DNA of 53,927 nt from CAJXCL01 sp964394335. GTDB taxonomy: Bacteria; Nitrospinota; Nitrospinia; CAJXCL01. The notes beneath the pieces are model-generated. The model did no database searches and had not been told where the DNA came from. It saw only the letters and a program-made list of their open reading frames with translations. Position 1 is the stretch's first letter. The number at the start of each line of letters is the position of its first letter. A program made the translations under genes and the position numbers. Shown here in pieces: positions 25,455 to 34,961 of this stretch. The stretch lies in assembly GCA_964394335.1 (NCBI GenBank), contig CAYMVZ010000004.1, positions 1-53,927 on the forward strand, written 5' to 3'.

Positions 25455-26672
25455 CTAAATTTGAAGTTTTTTAAGAGAATTGGCAATATAGTTTAATATC
25501 TTGTCTTTTGCGGTTGTATTCATTTCCACAAAAGATACACCGATATCATACCGGGCATTATTCAGTGCTTCCACGCGGACTACAGTTCCAGAAAGAAGCA
25601 AAGGTTCGCTGTTATGGTCGATTTTGAACTTAAGCTGCAATTGGTCTCCAATTTCAAAATGGGTATCACTATTAAAAAGAATTCCGGTTGTGCTCAAATT
25701 TTTTCCATTGGTTTTAAAATTAAATGGAGATTTCTCATCAAGTTTTTGGACAAAAGTTTCCCCAAAAAAATCGACGCGCATGTAGCGGCGTCTTTTTAGT
25801 GAATATAACATAATGTTATTTTTTCCTGCAGCTTTAGCATCGTATAAGGCCTTGTCGGCACATTTCAAAAGAGTTTCCGGGGTTAGAGCGTCGTTGGGAT
25901 AGGAGGAGACCCCACCGCTCAAGGTCAGCCAAATGCTTTGTTCATCATACTTCAGTTTCAACTCCTCGACTCTATTGCGAATCCGCTCCGATAGAGCCAG
26001 GGCTTCAATTTTTTTGGTTTCAGGGAGAAGTACTACCATCTCTTCACCGCCGTACCGGGCAGCGATGTCTTCAGTTCGCTTCAACTCTAAAATGATTTGT
26101 GCTACGTTAAACAAGGCGGCATCACCCGCAGAATGGCCAAAGGTATCGTTTAACTTCTTAAAATCATCAAGGTCGAAAAATAATACGGAAAGCTCTGCGC
26201 TGTAACGTTTTGCACGGGCTAATTCGATCGAAAGAACTTCGTCGAGATATCGTCTGTTCAGGAGTTTGGTGAGATTGTCGTATTTGGAGGATCGTATTGT
26301 CTCTTCGAAAATGCGGATTTCTACGACCTTTGGATTATTTAATGACTCTTTGATGGTACAGAAATAATCACATATGGCTGTTCTCAAGCTAACCTTTCTT
26401 CCTATAGCAGTGATTAAGGTTTCTCGAAGGGCGATGATTTCCCTCCAGTATTTTTCGGCTTCCTGATCTTTAAACTCCAAGTGAGTCAAAATGTGTAAAG
26501 CGATTGAAAAGATTTTGCTCCCTTTCTCTTCAGCCATTCGATTTATTTCCTCGATGATGCTGTCATCATCACGCAAGAACTTTTCCAGACACTCAATAAC
26601 GTCTTTGTGGATTTGTTCTAATTCTCCACCCTTTAGCTTTAACTCTTCCTTATTCAAAATTACGTCCTCCAT
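25455..26672 (-). CDS. GGDEF diguanylate cyclase with C-terminal PilZ domain
   Basis: The 405-residue cytosolic protein has a helical N-terminal region (1-125), a GGDEF domain (about 130-290) and a PilZ domain (about 300-400). The active-site loop reads RYGGEEMVVLLP, so the usual Phe of GGEEF is Met; the catalytic GGEE is intact. An RTED inhibitory I-site stands at the standard five-residue distance upstream. The PilZ part has RRRYMRVDF and a degenerate LSTTGILF. It can plausibly both make and sense c-di-GMP. The first codons contain GGAGG seven bases before an in-frame TTG, so translation may begin at 26657 rather than at the first ATG. Confidence 0.9.
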   Translation of the reverse strand: MEDVILNKEELKLKGGELEQIHKDVIECLEKFLRDDDSIIEEINRMAEEKGSKIFSIALHILTHLEFKDQEAEKYWREIIALRETLITAIGRKVSLRTAICDYFCTIKESLNNPKVVEIRIFEETIRSSKYDNLTKLLNRRYLDEVLSIELARAKRYSAELSVLFFDLDDFKKLNDTFGHSAGDAALFNVAQIILELKRTEDIAARYGGEEMVVLLPETKKIEALALSERIRNRVEELKLKYDEQSIWLTLSGGVSSYPNDALTPETLLKCADKALYDAKAAGKNNIMLYSLKRRRYMRVDFFGETFVQKLDEKSPFNFKTNGKNLSTTGILFNSDTHFEIGDQLQLKFKIDHNSEPLLLSGTVVRVEALNNARYDIGVSFVEMNTTAKDKILNYIANSLKKLQI

Positions 26673-26904
26673 TTATAGAACAAGCTCAATTATTATATCT
26701 TTTGGTAGAGTTTATAGTCAAGTCTGCGGATAACTACATGGACAAAAACCACCATTCTTGTAGGAAAATGGGGTCACATAATTTATTTGGGCAACAGCCC
26801 GTTGAATATTGCATTACTAATAAGAGTACAAAATAGTTTATTTTTTTGTTGATACCTGTCATGCTGAGACTGCCGAAGCATAACAGTTGTCTGTAATTGC
26901 TTCA

Positions 26905-26964
26905 CCCTTCAGCAAAGCCTGTCCTGAGTGCTGCGACAAGCTCAGGACAAGTTTTATCGAAGGG
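26905..26964. repeat. CCCTTCAGCAAAGCCTGTCC hairpin repeat
   Basis: GCAAAGCCTGTCCTGAG pairs with CTCAGGACAAGTTTT around a GTGCTGCGACAAG loop. It belongs to the same CCTGTC...TCGAAGGG family as 24589-24648. Confidence 0.75.
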
Positions 26965-27152
26965 CTCAGGGCGACAAAGAGCAGGCACATAAAAAATGTA
27001 AACTATTTAATGCACCCCGTAGTAAATATTTCTGCGGTATTGCAGTCATTAAAAATATGTGTAATTAGCGGTTTGTTTAATCTTCTTAGCAGGGATGTAG
27101 AGGTTTAACAAATACACACCCCTACATCAGGATACCCGAAAACGGTGGAATT

Positions 27153-27232
27153 TGTCATTTCGACTAAAAGGAGAAATCTTTAACTTCTGTATGATTGATA
27201 GCTTGCGATTTCTCGTTCTGCTTGAAATGACA
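27153..27232. repeat. TGTCATTTC...GAAATGACA inverted repeat
   Basis: Nine-bp outer arms TGTCATTTC (27153-27161) and GAAATGACA (27224-27232), with inner arms GAGAAATC and GATTTCTC, flank about 40 nt. A second small inverted pair (GGATGTAGAGG with CCCTACATC) lies just upstream near 27092-27128. Confidence 0.7.
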
Positions 27233-27289
27233 GGTACAAGTAGAATTGGGACGGCCTGACTTAGTTGATAGCTGTATTTATATGGTTTT

Positions 27290-28087
27290 TTAATCTGCTT
27301 TTAATGCTTTTTCGATCTCTTCATTAATATCTTTTAGAATCACATTCACATCCATACTATGCATGGACGCTGTCTGATCTACTGTTTCATACTCCTGGCC
27401 CGGACATGTAAAGCATGATTCACCATAATGTTTGGCAAAGACCTTTCTTGTCTCAGGATACGTCTCGAGTAGTTTTCCGATCATAACTCCCCCATCGCAG
27501 GTTTCCCCTTTTTTAATCCCTTTGCCGGTTCCGATACCGGGTGCGGCAGGAAATGGCGGCGTTTTTGGGATTTTGACAGCGGGTTGAGAGGTTGGGACCG
27601 AGACTGGAATTGAAGAAGGCGTTTTATTTCCTTCATTGACTGTTTGCGATGATACGGGAGTGGAAGTCATTACCGGTTTTGGTTCTATCAGCACGGATAC
27701 AATATTTATCGCGAACATGATAATGGATATCCCTATAACAACAGAAAAAAGACCGAGCAAAATGCTGTTCAAACCAGCTTCCCAGAATCCTCCCAAAAGA
27801 TAAAAGGTTGCCAGTCCCACCAGGCCAATGTTCATTAAATAATATTGAACGGGAATCCAGTCAGGGTACCGAACAGGTCTTCCGTTAAACCGGGGTAAAA
27901 TATGGTAAGCAACACCAAATATAAACATAGCCATGAATCCAATCAGGTTGACATGGATATGAACAAACCTGAAACCATCGATTTGGCCACTTTCTATAAT
28001 CTTCGTTCCCATTAATATACCCATTAGAGTTCCGAGAACCAGATAAAAAACACTTGCTTTAATAAATAATTTTGGATATTTTTCCAT
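27290..28087 (-). CDS. Heme-copper-oxidase-like membrane domain fused to DUF1858 domain
   Basis: The 265-residue protein has four membrane helices (residues 1-135). These resemble the first helices of cbb3/NorB-type oxidase subunit I or NnrS, with HIHVNLIGFMAMFIFGVAYH carrying paired His. A Pro/Ser/Thr-rich linker follows (about 136-195). The C-terminal DUF1858 domain (VMIGKLLETYPETRKVFAKH and ESCFTCPGQ) is of the kind found beside hybrid-cluster and ScdA proteins that handle NO or Fe-S damage. The membrane part alone cannot be a complete oxidase. A sensor or accessory protein for NO or O2 metabolism is a reasonable inference. It is adjacent to gatB but separated by 160 nt. Confidence 0.75.
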   Translation of the reverse strand: MEKYPKLFIKASVFYLVLGTLMGILMGTKIIESGQIDGFRFVHIHVNLIGFMAMFIFGVAYHILPRFNGRPVRYPDWIPVQYYLMNIGLVGLATFYLLGGFWEAGLNSILLGLFSVVIGISIIMFAINIVSVLIEPKPVMTSTPVSSQTVNEGNKTPSSIPVSVPTSQPAVKIPKTPPFPAAPGIGTGKGIKKGETCDGGVMIGKLLETYPETRKVFAKHYGESCFTCPGQEYETVDQTASMHSMDVNVILKDINEEIEKALKAD

Positions 28088-28246
28088 TTCACTCCCTCAA
28101 TAATATAGAGTTTAAAATCAATCTTACCTTAAAGTTAGGTAGATCGCTTTAGTCAATAAAAAGGGTTCAGGTTTCGAGGATCAGGGGTCAGGAACGTATA
28201 AAAAAATCATCCCTGACAACTCCCCGAATCCTGACATCTAAAACTG

Positions 28247-29680
28247 TTACAGATTTTCTTTTAACAGCTTATTAACCAGGGCAGGATTGGCCTTACCCTG
28301 GGTTGCTTTCATGACTTGCCCTACAAAAAATCCCAGAAGTTTGGTTTTTCCATTTCGGTAAGCCTCAACCTCAGCTTGGTTTTTGTCTAAAATATTTTGA
28401 ATAATTCTCAAGATCGACTCCTCGTCGGATATCTGGACGAGACCTTTCTTCTTTACAATTTCCACCGGAGACATGCCGGAACTATACATCTCCTCAAAAA
28501 CTGTTTTAGCTATTTTACTGCTGATAGTTTTATTCTCAACCATTTTAAGCATATCAGTCAAATGTTTAGGGGTAACAGGACAATCCTTTATCTCTTTATC
28601 GTCTGTCTTTAATGCCCTGAGAATATCTCCCATGACCCAATTGGAAGTTGCTTTTGGTTGAGGAAACATCTCTACACATTGCTCGTAATAGTCTGCCAAT
28701 GGTCGACTGGAAGTTAAAACACAGGCGTCATATTCAGGAATTTTATATTGCGTCACAAATCGTTTTCTTTTTTCGTCCGGTAATTCTGGAAGGTCTTTCC
28801 TGATTTTTCTTATCCATTCATCATTGACGACGATAGGCACTAAATCCGGATCAGGGAAATACCTGTAATCATGAGCTTCTTCTTTCGTACGCATGGGAAT
28901 GGTCTCATTTTTATCGGTATCCCATAGCCGGGTTTGCTGGATAATCTTTTCATTATTACCTAAAACGTGAGTCTGTCTTTTGATCTCATATTCAATAGCC
29001 CTTTGGACATTCCTGAATGAGTTCATGTTTTTCAGTTCTGTTTTGGTTCCAAGTTTTTCTTCTCCTTCAGGACGGAGAGAAATATTAGCATCGCAACGGA
29101 GACTTCCCTCTTCCATATTGCAATCGCAGATATTAAGATATTCAAGAGTTGCTTTTAGCTTAAGAAGGTATTCTTTGGCTTCTTCCGATGATCTTATATC
29201 AGGCTCGCTGACTATTTCGATCAGGGGAACACCGGTACGGTTATAATCTACATAGCTGCTGTCAGGTTGTCCGAGGTTTTCACCATGGATTAATTTTCCG
29301 GCGTCTTCTTCCATATGAATACGTGTTATGCCTATTTTTTTTGTGTTCCCGTTTAGATTAATAGTTACGTTTCCTTTTTGGCATAATGGGAGCTCGTATT
29401 GGGAAATCTGATACCCTTTGGGAAGGTCAGGATAAAAATAATTTTTCCTGGCAAAACGACTAAAGGAAGCTATATTACAATTCGCAGCAAGCCCCATTTT
29501 TATGGTAAAGGCCACCACTTCCCGATTTAATACCGGCAGCACGCCCGGCATGCCAATGCAAATAGGGCAGGTGTTCTGGTTCGGTTTTGAACCGAACTGA
29601 GTGCTGCAGAAACAAAATATTTTCGATTTGGTCTTAAGCTGAGCATGAACTTCCAAACCGATTACAGCTTCATATTGCAT
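28247..29680 (-). CDS. gatB: Aspartyl/glutamyl-tRNA(Asn/Gln) amidotransferase subunit B
   Basis: GatB is the kinase/transamidase subunit of GatCAB, which converts misacylated Glu-tRNA(Gln) or Asp-tRNA(Asn). The 477-residue protein has YEAVIGLEVHAQLKTKSKIF, FYPDLPKGYQISQYE, HMEEDAGKL and DYNRTGVPLIEIVSEPD, then the helical and YqeY tail domains (TSNWVMGDILRAL, PALVNKLLKENL). Length is normal. gatA and gatC are not adjacent in this window, so the locus is split in this organism. No clear ribosome site precedes the ATG. Confidence 0.95.
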   Translation of the reverse strand: MQYEAVIGLEVHAQLKTKSKIFCFCSTQFGSKPNQNTCPICIGMPGVLPVLNREVVAFTIKMGLAANCNIASFSRFARKNYFYPDLPKGYQISQYELPLCQKGNVTINLNGNTKKIGITRIHMEEDAGKLIHGENLGQPDSSYVDYNRTGVPLIEIVSEPDIRSSEEAKEYLLKLKATLEYLNICDCNMEEGSLRCDANISLRPEGEEKLGTKTELKNMNSFRNVQRAIEYEIKRQTHVLGNNEKIIQQTRLWDTDKNETIPMRTKEEAHDYRYFPDPDLVPIVVNDEWIRKIRKDLPELPDEKRKRFVTQYKIPEYDACVLTSSRPLADYYEQCVEMFPQPKATSNWVMGDILRALKTDDKEIKDCPVTPKHLTDMLKMVENKTISSKIAKTVFEEMYSSGMSPVEIVKKKGLVQISDEESILRIIQNILDKNQAEVEAYRNGKTKLLGFFVGQVMKATQGKANPALVNKLLKENL

Positions 29681-30150
29681 GGTCGTTACTTAATATACTC
29701 TGGATAACAATTTTGAAATAACTATATAATGCAAAGCAGTATGCAAAATGAAATACAAAATTTCACTGAGATTTGTTATTTCATTTAATTCAATATACCT
29801 AATAAACAGTATTTGAGCAAATTTGTAAATTTGGTATCTGGAAAATTTGGAACTTCTTTGGAGAGTATATTATTTTACAACAGGATAATAGCAAGCTTTC
29901 AGCTGTCTGTCCTAAGCGGCAGGTAAGGTAAAACAAAATATATGTGCATTCGGTCGCAACTAAATTTGCTATTGAGACTTATTTGTTATTTGATTTTTAA
30001 GATTGGGTATTTCTAACTTTTTATTTCAATATATTATTCACAAAAGGTTGCTAAGCCTTGCATAAGGCGCTGTAAAAATAACGACTAAACACCGCCTAAA
30101 AAAAACCACGTATTGCAGATTAGTAGTAGGAAGGAATGATTTTTCCACGC
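29681..30150. other. Intergenic region, no gene or repeat recognised
   Basis: A 470-nt AT-rich gap upstream of gatB and downstream of the small lipoprotein-like gene. No member of the dispersed families was found in it. It presumably contains the gatB promoter. Confidence 0.3.
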
Positions 30151-30708
30151 TTACAATTGATCAGACAGAGTTTCTCCCTCTTCCTCTTTCACCGGTTGTG
30201 CTACCTGGGATTCCCTGATTTCTAACGGGGCATAAAAAATTGATTGATCATTAACACTCAGCATATATTGGATATTTTGTGTAGAAGATTTTTGTTTTAA
30301 AGTGAATCTCCATGTTCCTAACGCGGATGGTTTGTGAGGATATTTTGATATTAATATAGCGCTCGCGTTAGGATTGTTTGCCAAAATATTTTTTATGACA
30401 TTTCCTACTTTATCTTTTTTAATTTGATATAGATGGCCAAAAATTTTATCAATACTTTTGCGGGTATTATTTTTTATTTTATAAATAATATGCTTTCCAT
30501 CTTTTGCAATCCTATATCCAACAGAAATGTCAAGAAGCCCATAATTAATAAAACCCTGTGATTCTATTGGGGGTTCAACAGGTTCAACCTGTTCTTCTTC
30601 AATAGTTTTTATTTTTTTATCATTTGTTGGTTCTTGCGTAAAAGCAGTCAAAGGCATGCTGATGAATAAAAACAGGCAAAACATTATTTTATACATATAA
30701 CATTGCAT
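30151..30708 (-). CDS. Secreted hypothetical protein
   Basis: The 185-residue protein has a signal peptide ending about PLTAFTQ. An acidic/proline stretch (EEEQVEPVEPPIES) follows, then a beta-rich domain including GLLDISVGYRIAKDGKHIIY, KSIDKIFGHLYQIKK and ALGTWRFTLKQKSS. It ends in another acidic tail. No known family is recognised. A palindromic repeat and other repeats separate it from the aminotransferase operon, so it is likely independent. Confidence 0.6.
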   Translation of the reverse strand: MQCYMYKIMFCLFLFISMPLTAFTQEPTNDKKIKTIEEEQVEPVEPPIESQGFINYGLLDISVGYRIAKDGKHIIYKIKNNTRKSIDKIFGHLYQIKKDKVGNVIKNILANNPNASAILISKYPHKPSALGTWRFTLKQKSSTQNIQYMLSVNDQSIFYAPLEIRESQVAQPVKEEEGETLSDQL

Positions 30709-30732
30709 AGACGCGATCCAAAATGAATTACA

Positions 30733-30772
30733 CCCCCTTTAGTCCTCCCTCGAGGGGAGATTAAAGAGGGGG
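30733..30772. repeat. Near-perfect CCCCCTTTA palindrome
   Basis: A 40-nt palindrome has outer arms CCCCCTTTAGTC and GATTAAAGAGGGGG and an inner CTCCCTCGAGGGGAG core. It belongs to the same broad family as the repeat at 11616. Between 30820 and 30910 another inverted stretch (CGCGAAATAAATGTTTCATTTCGTG) resembles a second family. Confidence 0.7.
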
Positions 30773-30922
30773 TTATACTTACTATCGGATACTTTTGGAA
30801 AGACTTAACGCCTACGGCGAACAAAAAATTGACACGGCCTATTACTGCCCACGAAACGCACTAAAATACGCGAAATAAATGTTTCATTTCGTGTGTTTTC
30901 ATGTATTTCGCGGTCTTGTTTG

Positions 30923-32083
30923 CTATTGCCGAAAAGAATGCAGCACAGCAAGGACTGTTTCAACAACCCTTGAAACATCTTCATCGGTCATTTTAGGATA
31001 GAGGGGAAGGGAAATAATTCTGTCAGAGAGATATTCGGCTTGAGGAAACATCCCTTTTTTGTAATTAAAATGCTGCTTGAAAAAAGGCTGAAGGTGCAAT
31101 GAACGGAAATGAACGGCTACCCCTATACCTCTTTTTTGGATTTCGTTTAGGACTTCGTCCCGAGAGACCTTTAAATTCTCTGTTTTAATAACTATAACGT
31201 ATAGATGATGGGCGTGCTTAATATTTGATTCTTGTTTTAGCAACTGGATTTCTTCTATCTTTTCAAAAGCGTCGTTGTATTTTTTAACTATTTGCACACG
31301 TCTGTTTAAAAAGGATTCAACCTTTTTTATTTGATGAACTCCAAGAGAAGCCTGTATATCAAACATGTTGTATTTATAGCCGGGCATAAGAAGTTCCCAG
31401 TGCTGAAATCCGTCTTTGCCGTATCGTTTCCACGCGTTTTTGCTTATTCCATGCAGGCTCAGGATACGCAATTTATCGGCATAATTATCATCATCAGTTG
31501 TTAACATTCCTCCTTCGCCGGTGGTAATATTTTTTGTCGCATAAAAACTGAATGCAGTGAAATTGCCAATAGCGCCTATTTTTTTTCCGTGATATTTTGA
31601 TTCAAGAGCGTGTGCCGCGTCTTCAATAACAGATAAATTATGCTTTTGAGCCAGCGATGTTATTGTATCCATGTCGCAAGGATGGCCCGCAAAATGGACT
31701 GGCAGGATAGCTTTAGTGCTGTTATTGATTTTAGACTCAATTTCCGAGCAATTTATATTTAACGTTTCAGGTTCTACATCTACAAAAACAGGTTTTGCAT
31801 TTTGATGGACAATGACGTTGGTTGTAGCGGGGAAAGTGATAGGGGAAGTAATAACTTCATCACCGGAAGAAATGCCTGAAACAACCAAAGAAAGATGAAG
31901 GCCGGCCGTACAGGAATTTAGCCCTATCGCATGTTTGCAGCCTATATATTCAGCAAAAGTTTTTTCAAAAAGTCTGGTTTTTTGGCCGGTAGTCAACCAT
32001 CCTGAATTAAGAGTTTCAATTATTTCCTTAATCTCTTCTTCGCCAATAGAGGCCTGATGGAATGGAAGGGGTTCTGGAGTCAT
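30923..32083 (-). CDS. DegT/DnrJ/EryC1/StrS family sugar aminotransferase
   Basis: The 386-residue PLP enzyme transfers an amino group to a keto-sugar nucleotide. Visible features are the N-terminal GWLTTGQKTRLFEK, GLNSCTAGLHLSLV, VEDAAHALESKYHGKKIGAIG and the PLP Lys in FSFYATKNITTGEGG. The C-terminal substrate loop AVHFRSLHLQPFFK is similar to PseC/ArnB-type proteins, but the sugar cannot be fixed from sequence. The start lies 1 nt after the stop of the preceding membrane-associated gene, so it belongs to a three-gene operon with a GT-C protein. The operon probably serves surface glycans or modified lipids. Confidence 0.93.
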   Translation of the reverse strand: MTPEPLPFHQASIGEEEIKEIIETLNSGWLTTGQKTRLFEKTFAEYIGCKHAIGLNSCTAGLHLSLVVSGISSGDEVITSPITFPATTNVIVHQNAKPVFVDVEPETLNINCSEIESKINNSTKAILPVHFAGHPCDMDTITSLAQKHNLSVIEDAAHALESKYHGKKIGAIGNFTAFSFYATKNITTGEGGMLTTDDDNYADKLRILSLHGISKNAWKRYGKDGFQHWELLMPGYKYNMFDIQASLGVHQIKKVESFLNRRVQIVKKYNDAFEKIEEIQLLKQESNIKHAHHLYVIVIKTENLKVSRDEVLNEIQKRGIGVAVHFRSLHLQPFFKQHFNYKKGMFPQAEYLSDRIISLPLYPKMTDEDVSRVVETVLAVLHSFRQ

Positions 32084-32084
32084 A

Positions 32085-32798
32085 TTATTTTAAATCCTCT
32101 GGTTTAAACTCTGTAAAATGTGCTGTATCCCACCGGGACATATTCCTTGGGACAGGATGTTCTCTCGTGACCGCTCCAGATACATGAAATCCGGGGAACT
32201 GCTTCATAACAGGTAAAAACCATTTACCATTAATTTTTTCCCAGTAATCGATGTACAGGATATCTCGGCGTATTTTAAAGTCAGCCGGTACAGGAGGAGT
32301 CTCAATAACCTTCAAGCTAATTGCTACTTTTCCCAGAGTTTTGCTGTCATCCAGGTAAACTTTTTCAAACTTGTGGCCGGTAAAGTTAAAAAGTGTACTT
32401 GGAATAAATCTATAATTTTGCGGCAAAGGCACGCCCAAAAATGGGTCTTTTTTTATTGGATTCCTTTTAATATCTTCCACAGATGGATATAAAGGATACC
32501 CGCTAACATTGCGCTTAAAATTTCTATCTTTCCGGTAATCTGTCGCCACATGTCCGTTAAAATATTGAAACTCTTCAAAAGAAATGGCTTTTTGATATTC
32601 GGGATGTTGAAATGAATAAATAATTTTCCATTGATTCTTAAAACGGGCGTCCACATATCGAGAACCAGCTTTATATAATATTTGAGCCTCTTTAAGCAAA
32701 GCATCTTTGTTTTCTGAACCTGTGACAATACGCGCGCTTAATGATAACAATAAAAGACTAACCAAAAATGTGCTAACAATTAAATTGATTTTTCTCAT
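32085..32798 (-). CDS. Secreted hypothetical protein in glycan operon
   Basis: From the ATG at 32798 (preceded by AAGGAAGGAGTC) it is 237 residues with a signal peptide (MRKINLIVSTFLVSLLLLSL). A longer frame to 32873 exists, but its ribosome site is worse and it would mask the signal. The mature protein has ENKDALLKEAQILYKAGSRY near its start and NQWKIIYSFQHPEYQKAISF, reminiscent of NTF2-like or DUF4878-like domains, but I assign no family. It is sandwiched between the GT-C gene and the aminotransferase with almost no spacing to the latter. Confidence 0.7.
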   Translation of the reverse strand: MRKINLIVSTFLVSLLLLSLSARIVTGSENKDALLKEAQILYKAGSRYVDARFKNQWKIIYSFQHPEYQKAISFEEFQYFNGHVATDYRKDRNFKRNVSGYPLYPSVEDIKRNPIKKDPFLGVPLPQNYRFIPSTLFNFTGHKFEKVYLDDSKTLGKVAISLKVIETPPVPADFKIRRDILYIDYWEKINGKWFLPVMKQFPGFHVSGAVTREHPVPRNMSRWDTAHFTEFKPEDLK

Positions 32799-32872
32799 GA
32801 CTCCTTCCTTTGTTAAAAAATTTTGTACATAACAGGGTAAAAATAATAAAATTTTATATCGCTGCATTTCCA

Positions 32873-34477
32873 TTACGATTCCTCTACTTTTAATATTTGA
32901 AAAGGGCCAGCGATTTTTTCTAATTTATAATTTTTTAAAATAAATTCAAAAACTTTTGGTGCATAGTTTGACAGTCTCCTCTCTTCTTTGCCGTCTATGG
33001 CGATGTCGGCATAAATAATTAGTTTGGGTATATTATTTTTAAGTTGATCAATAATTTTTTGCTCTTCATCCAACACCTTAATAGTTTGTGGTAGAATCCA
33101 ATCGTATGCGGTTGGATTTTTTCTTTCAGAAAGAAAATACCAGATAGGATTTAAGGGTAACGCAAAAATAGGTTCGTCCTCTGTTGTTGTCTGCTTAACA
33201 TAAGATACTATATCTTCAATCCATATTGCTTCCAGTGGGTGAGCAAAAACACGGGCTCTATTAAGATTAATATAGATATGATTATTTCTCAACTCTCCAA
33301 TAGAACCAGCGTAAAACCCATGATGAAAATTTAAATTAACTATAAACAAAGCAGGAAATAATAAAATCGGGATTGATATGATAAAATTCCTTATAGCACT
33401 TTTTGAATCTAACCGATCTATATAAATTCCGCTGCCAATGATTTTTCTATAAAATAAACTTAAGAAATAACAAAGCAGGATATAAAAAACAGGAAGAACT
33501 CTTAATAAATTGTCAAAACCGACTCTCCATACAACCAATCCATACGTACCAATTCCAAATAATAATAGAACAAAAATCTGCAAGTTGGATTTATTGAGAA
33601 CTATTTTTTGATCAGAAAAAAGCTTTCTTTTGAATAATAGAATAACGGTTGCAATATACACAATTATTGGCAGGTAGAAAAGGGAGAGATCAAAAAACTC
33701 TTTAAGAGAAGGAAACCCCATTCCGGGAGCCGGTAGTAATGATGGGAAGGGATTTCCCCAAATAGAGGACATTTGAAAAACAAATTTGTAAGCCTTTAAA
33801 GGTAAATTAATGGCAATCGCGCCCACAATAGATGCCGCTGCAAAAATAACTATCATGCATATGAGTAGTTTAAATTTAAAATGTAATTCTTTGAAATTAA
33901 AAGAATGTTTTTTGTGGCCAGGAATTGCTTGTAGTATTAAAACAAGCATTAAAATGGAGATGGAAACTGCCCCAATTTCAGTTTTAAACAAAAGCGTCAG
34001 CAATGCGGCAACAATTGACAAAGCGAAGTCAAATTTTCTCGCAGAATTTACGTACCGGCTGATAAAAAAAATATTAATTACAGTGCAAATGGGAAATAAA
34101 CGGTTGTAATACATAGAAGGAGCTGAAAGAAGTAACAATGTGGAAATAACAGCAAAATTCTTATCCATGATGTTTTTGGAAATATGGTAGAACAAAATTG
34201 CCATAATTGAAGTCAGGATGGCAAACAAAAGACGTATGGAAGTGAGATTAACTCCGAATATTTTAAAAAATAAGGCGGTAAGGAAATAACGTCCCGGCGG
34301 ATATCCGTCAAATCCAAAATCCACTAAAGGAATTTCTCCATTGAGAAACCTTAAAGCTCCGTATGCAAGCGCGCCTTCGTCCCATAGATTGAGCCCATAT
34401 TTATAAAATATAAGCTGGTAGGCGGTACAAAAAACGAAACCAAATGTGTGCTGAAGTTTTGTCGAATTAATATTCAT
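32873..34477 (-). CDS. GT-C type membrane glycosyltransferase
   Basis: The 534-residue protein has about ten to twelve membrane helices and a C-terminal soluble part. The first loop holds GLNLWDEGALAYGALRFLNG, with the acidic pair typical of GT39/PMT and ArnT enzymes, and FGFDGYPPGRYFLTALFFK follows in the same loop. The C-terminal domain contains NPIWYFLSERKNPTAYDW. It likely moves a sugar from a polyprenyl donor. It is the first gene of an operon with a secreted protein and a sugar aminotransferase, which suggests an amino sugar as the transferred group (inference). Confidence 0.75.
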   Translation of the reverse strand: MNINSTKLQHTFGFVFCTAYQLIFYKYGLNLWDEGALAYGALRFLNGEIPLVDFGFDGYPPGRYFLTALFFKIFGVNLTSIRLLFAILTSIMAILFYHISKNIMDKNFAVISTLLLLSAPSMYYNRLFPICTVINIFFISRYVNSARKFDFALSIVAALLTLLFKTEIGAVSISILMLVLILQAIPGHKKHSFNFKELHFKFKLLICMIVIFAAASIVGAIAINLPLKAYKFVFQMSSIWGNPFPSLLPAPGMGFPSLKEFFDLSLFYLPIIVYIATVILLFKRKLFSDQKIVLNKSNLQIFVLLLFGIGTYGLVVWRVGFDNLLRVLPVFYILLCYFLSLFYRKIIGSGIYIDRLDSKSAIRNFIISIPILLFPALFIVNLNFHHGFYAGSIGELRNNHIYINLNRARVFAHPLEAIWIEDIVSYVKQTTTEDEPIFALPLNPIWYFLSERKNPTAYDWILPQTIKVLDEEQKIIDQLKNNIPKLIIYADIAIDGKEERRLSNYAPKVFEFILKNYKLEKIAGPFQILKVEES

Positions 34478-34589
34478 ACTTTATAAAAGTCTCTGGCAAG
34501 CCAAAATATCAGAGATAAAAGAATTTATCAAGAAGCTTAGATAACGCGGCGCAACTGCAGCAAAAAATGAATAAGCAACATCAGACGAG

Positions 34590-34800
34590 AAGGCTTCGGC
34601 AAGCTCAGCCTGACATGTCACCCTGAGCATGCAGACTGTGTCGCAATGTCATTCTGAAGCGTTAGCCGAAAATCTCTTTTTTTAACTGGTTGATTTTATA
34701 AGATTCTCACGGAGCCTGTCCTGAGCGAGATTCTTCAGTTGCTTCGCTTTCTTCAGAATGACAGAGCGAAGGGTTCAGAATGACAAATATGCGTTTTTTT
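34590..34800. repeat. Cluster of TGACA/CTGAGC...TTCAGAATGACA repeats
   Basis: Several degenerate arms lie head to head: CTGACATGTCACCCTGAGC, TGTCATTCTGAAGCG, GAGCCTGTCCTGAGCGAG and TTCAGAATGACAGAGCG. They belong to the CCTGTCCTGAG...TCGAAGGG and TGTCATTC families. The gap 34478-34961 contains no gene. Confidence 0.65.
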
Positions 34801-34961
34801 GTATTATGACACAGCCTGATGCCAAAGGGTCTCCCCGGTTCTGTGGTTACGTAAAAACTTCCTAAAAAAAGAAGGTTTTGCAGAGTAATAGTATCTCGAT
34901 ATTGCATATGATATAATTGTTTCATAAGCAATCTAATTTTATAGGATTATTATTTTGTATA

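Larger units (their letters stand above)
26673..27289. other. Long intergenic region with three repeat types
   Basis: No gene is evident in 617 nt. It holds a long hairpin at 26905-26964 and an inverted repeat at 27153-27232. It also holds AAAATGTAAACTATTTAATG at 26993-27012, which recurs exactly at 51835-51854 and is followed in both places by GTAGTAA. Confidence 0.5.
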
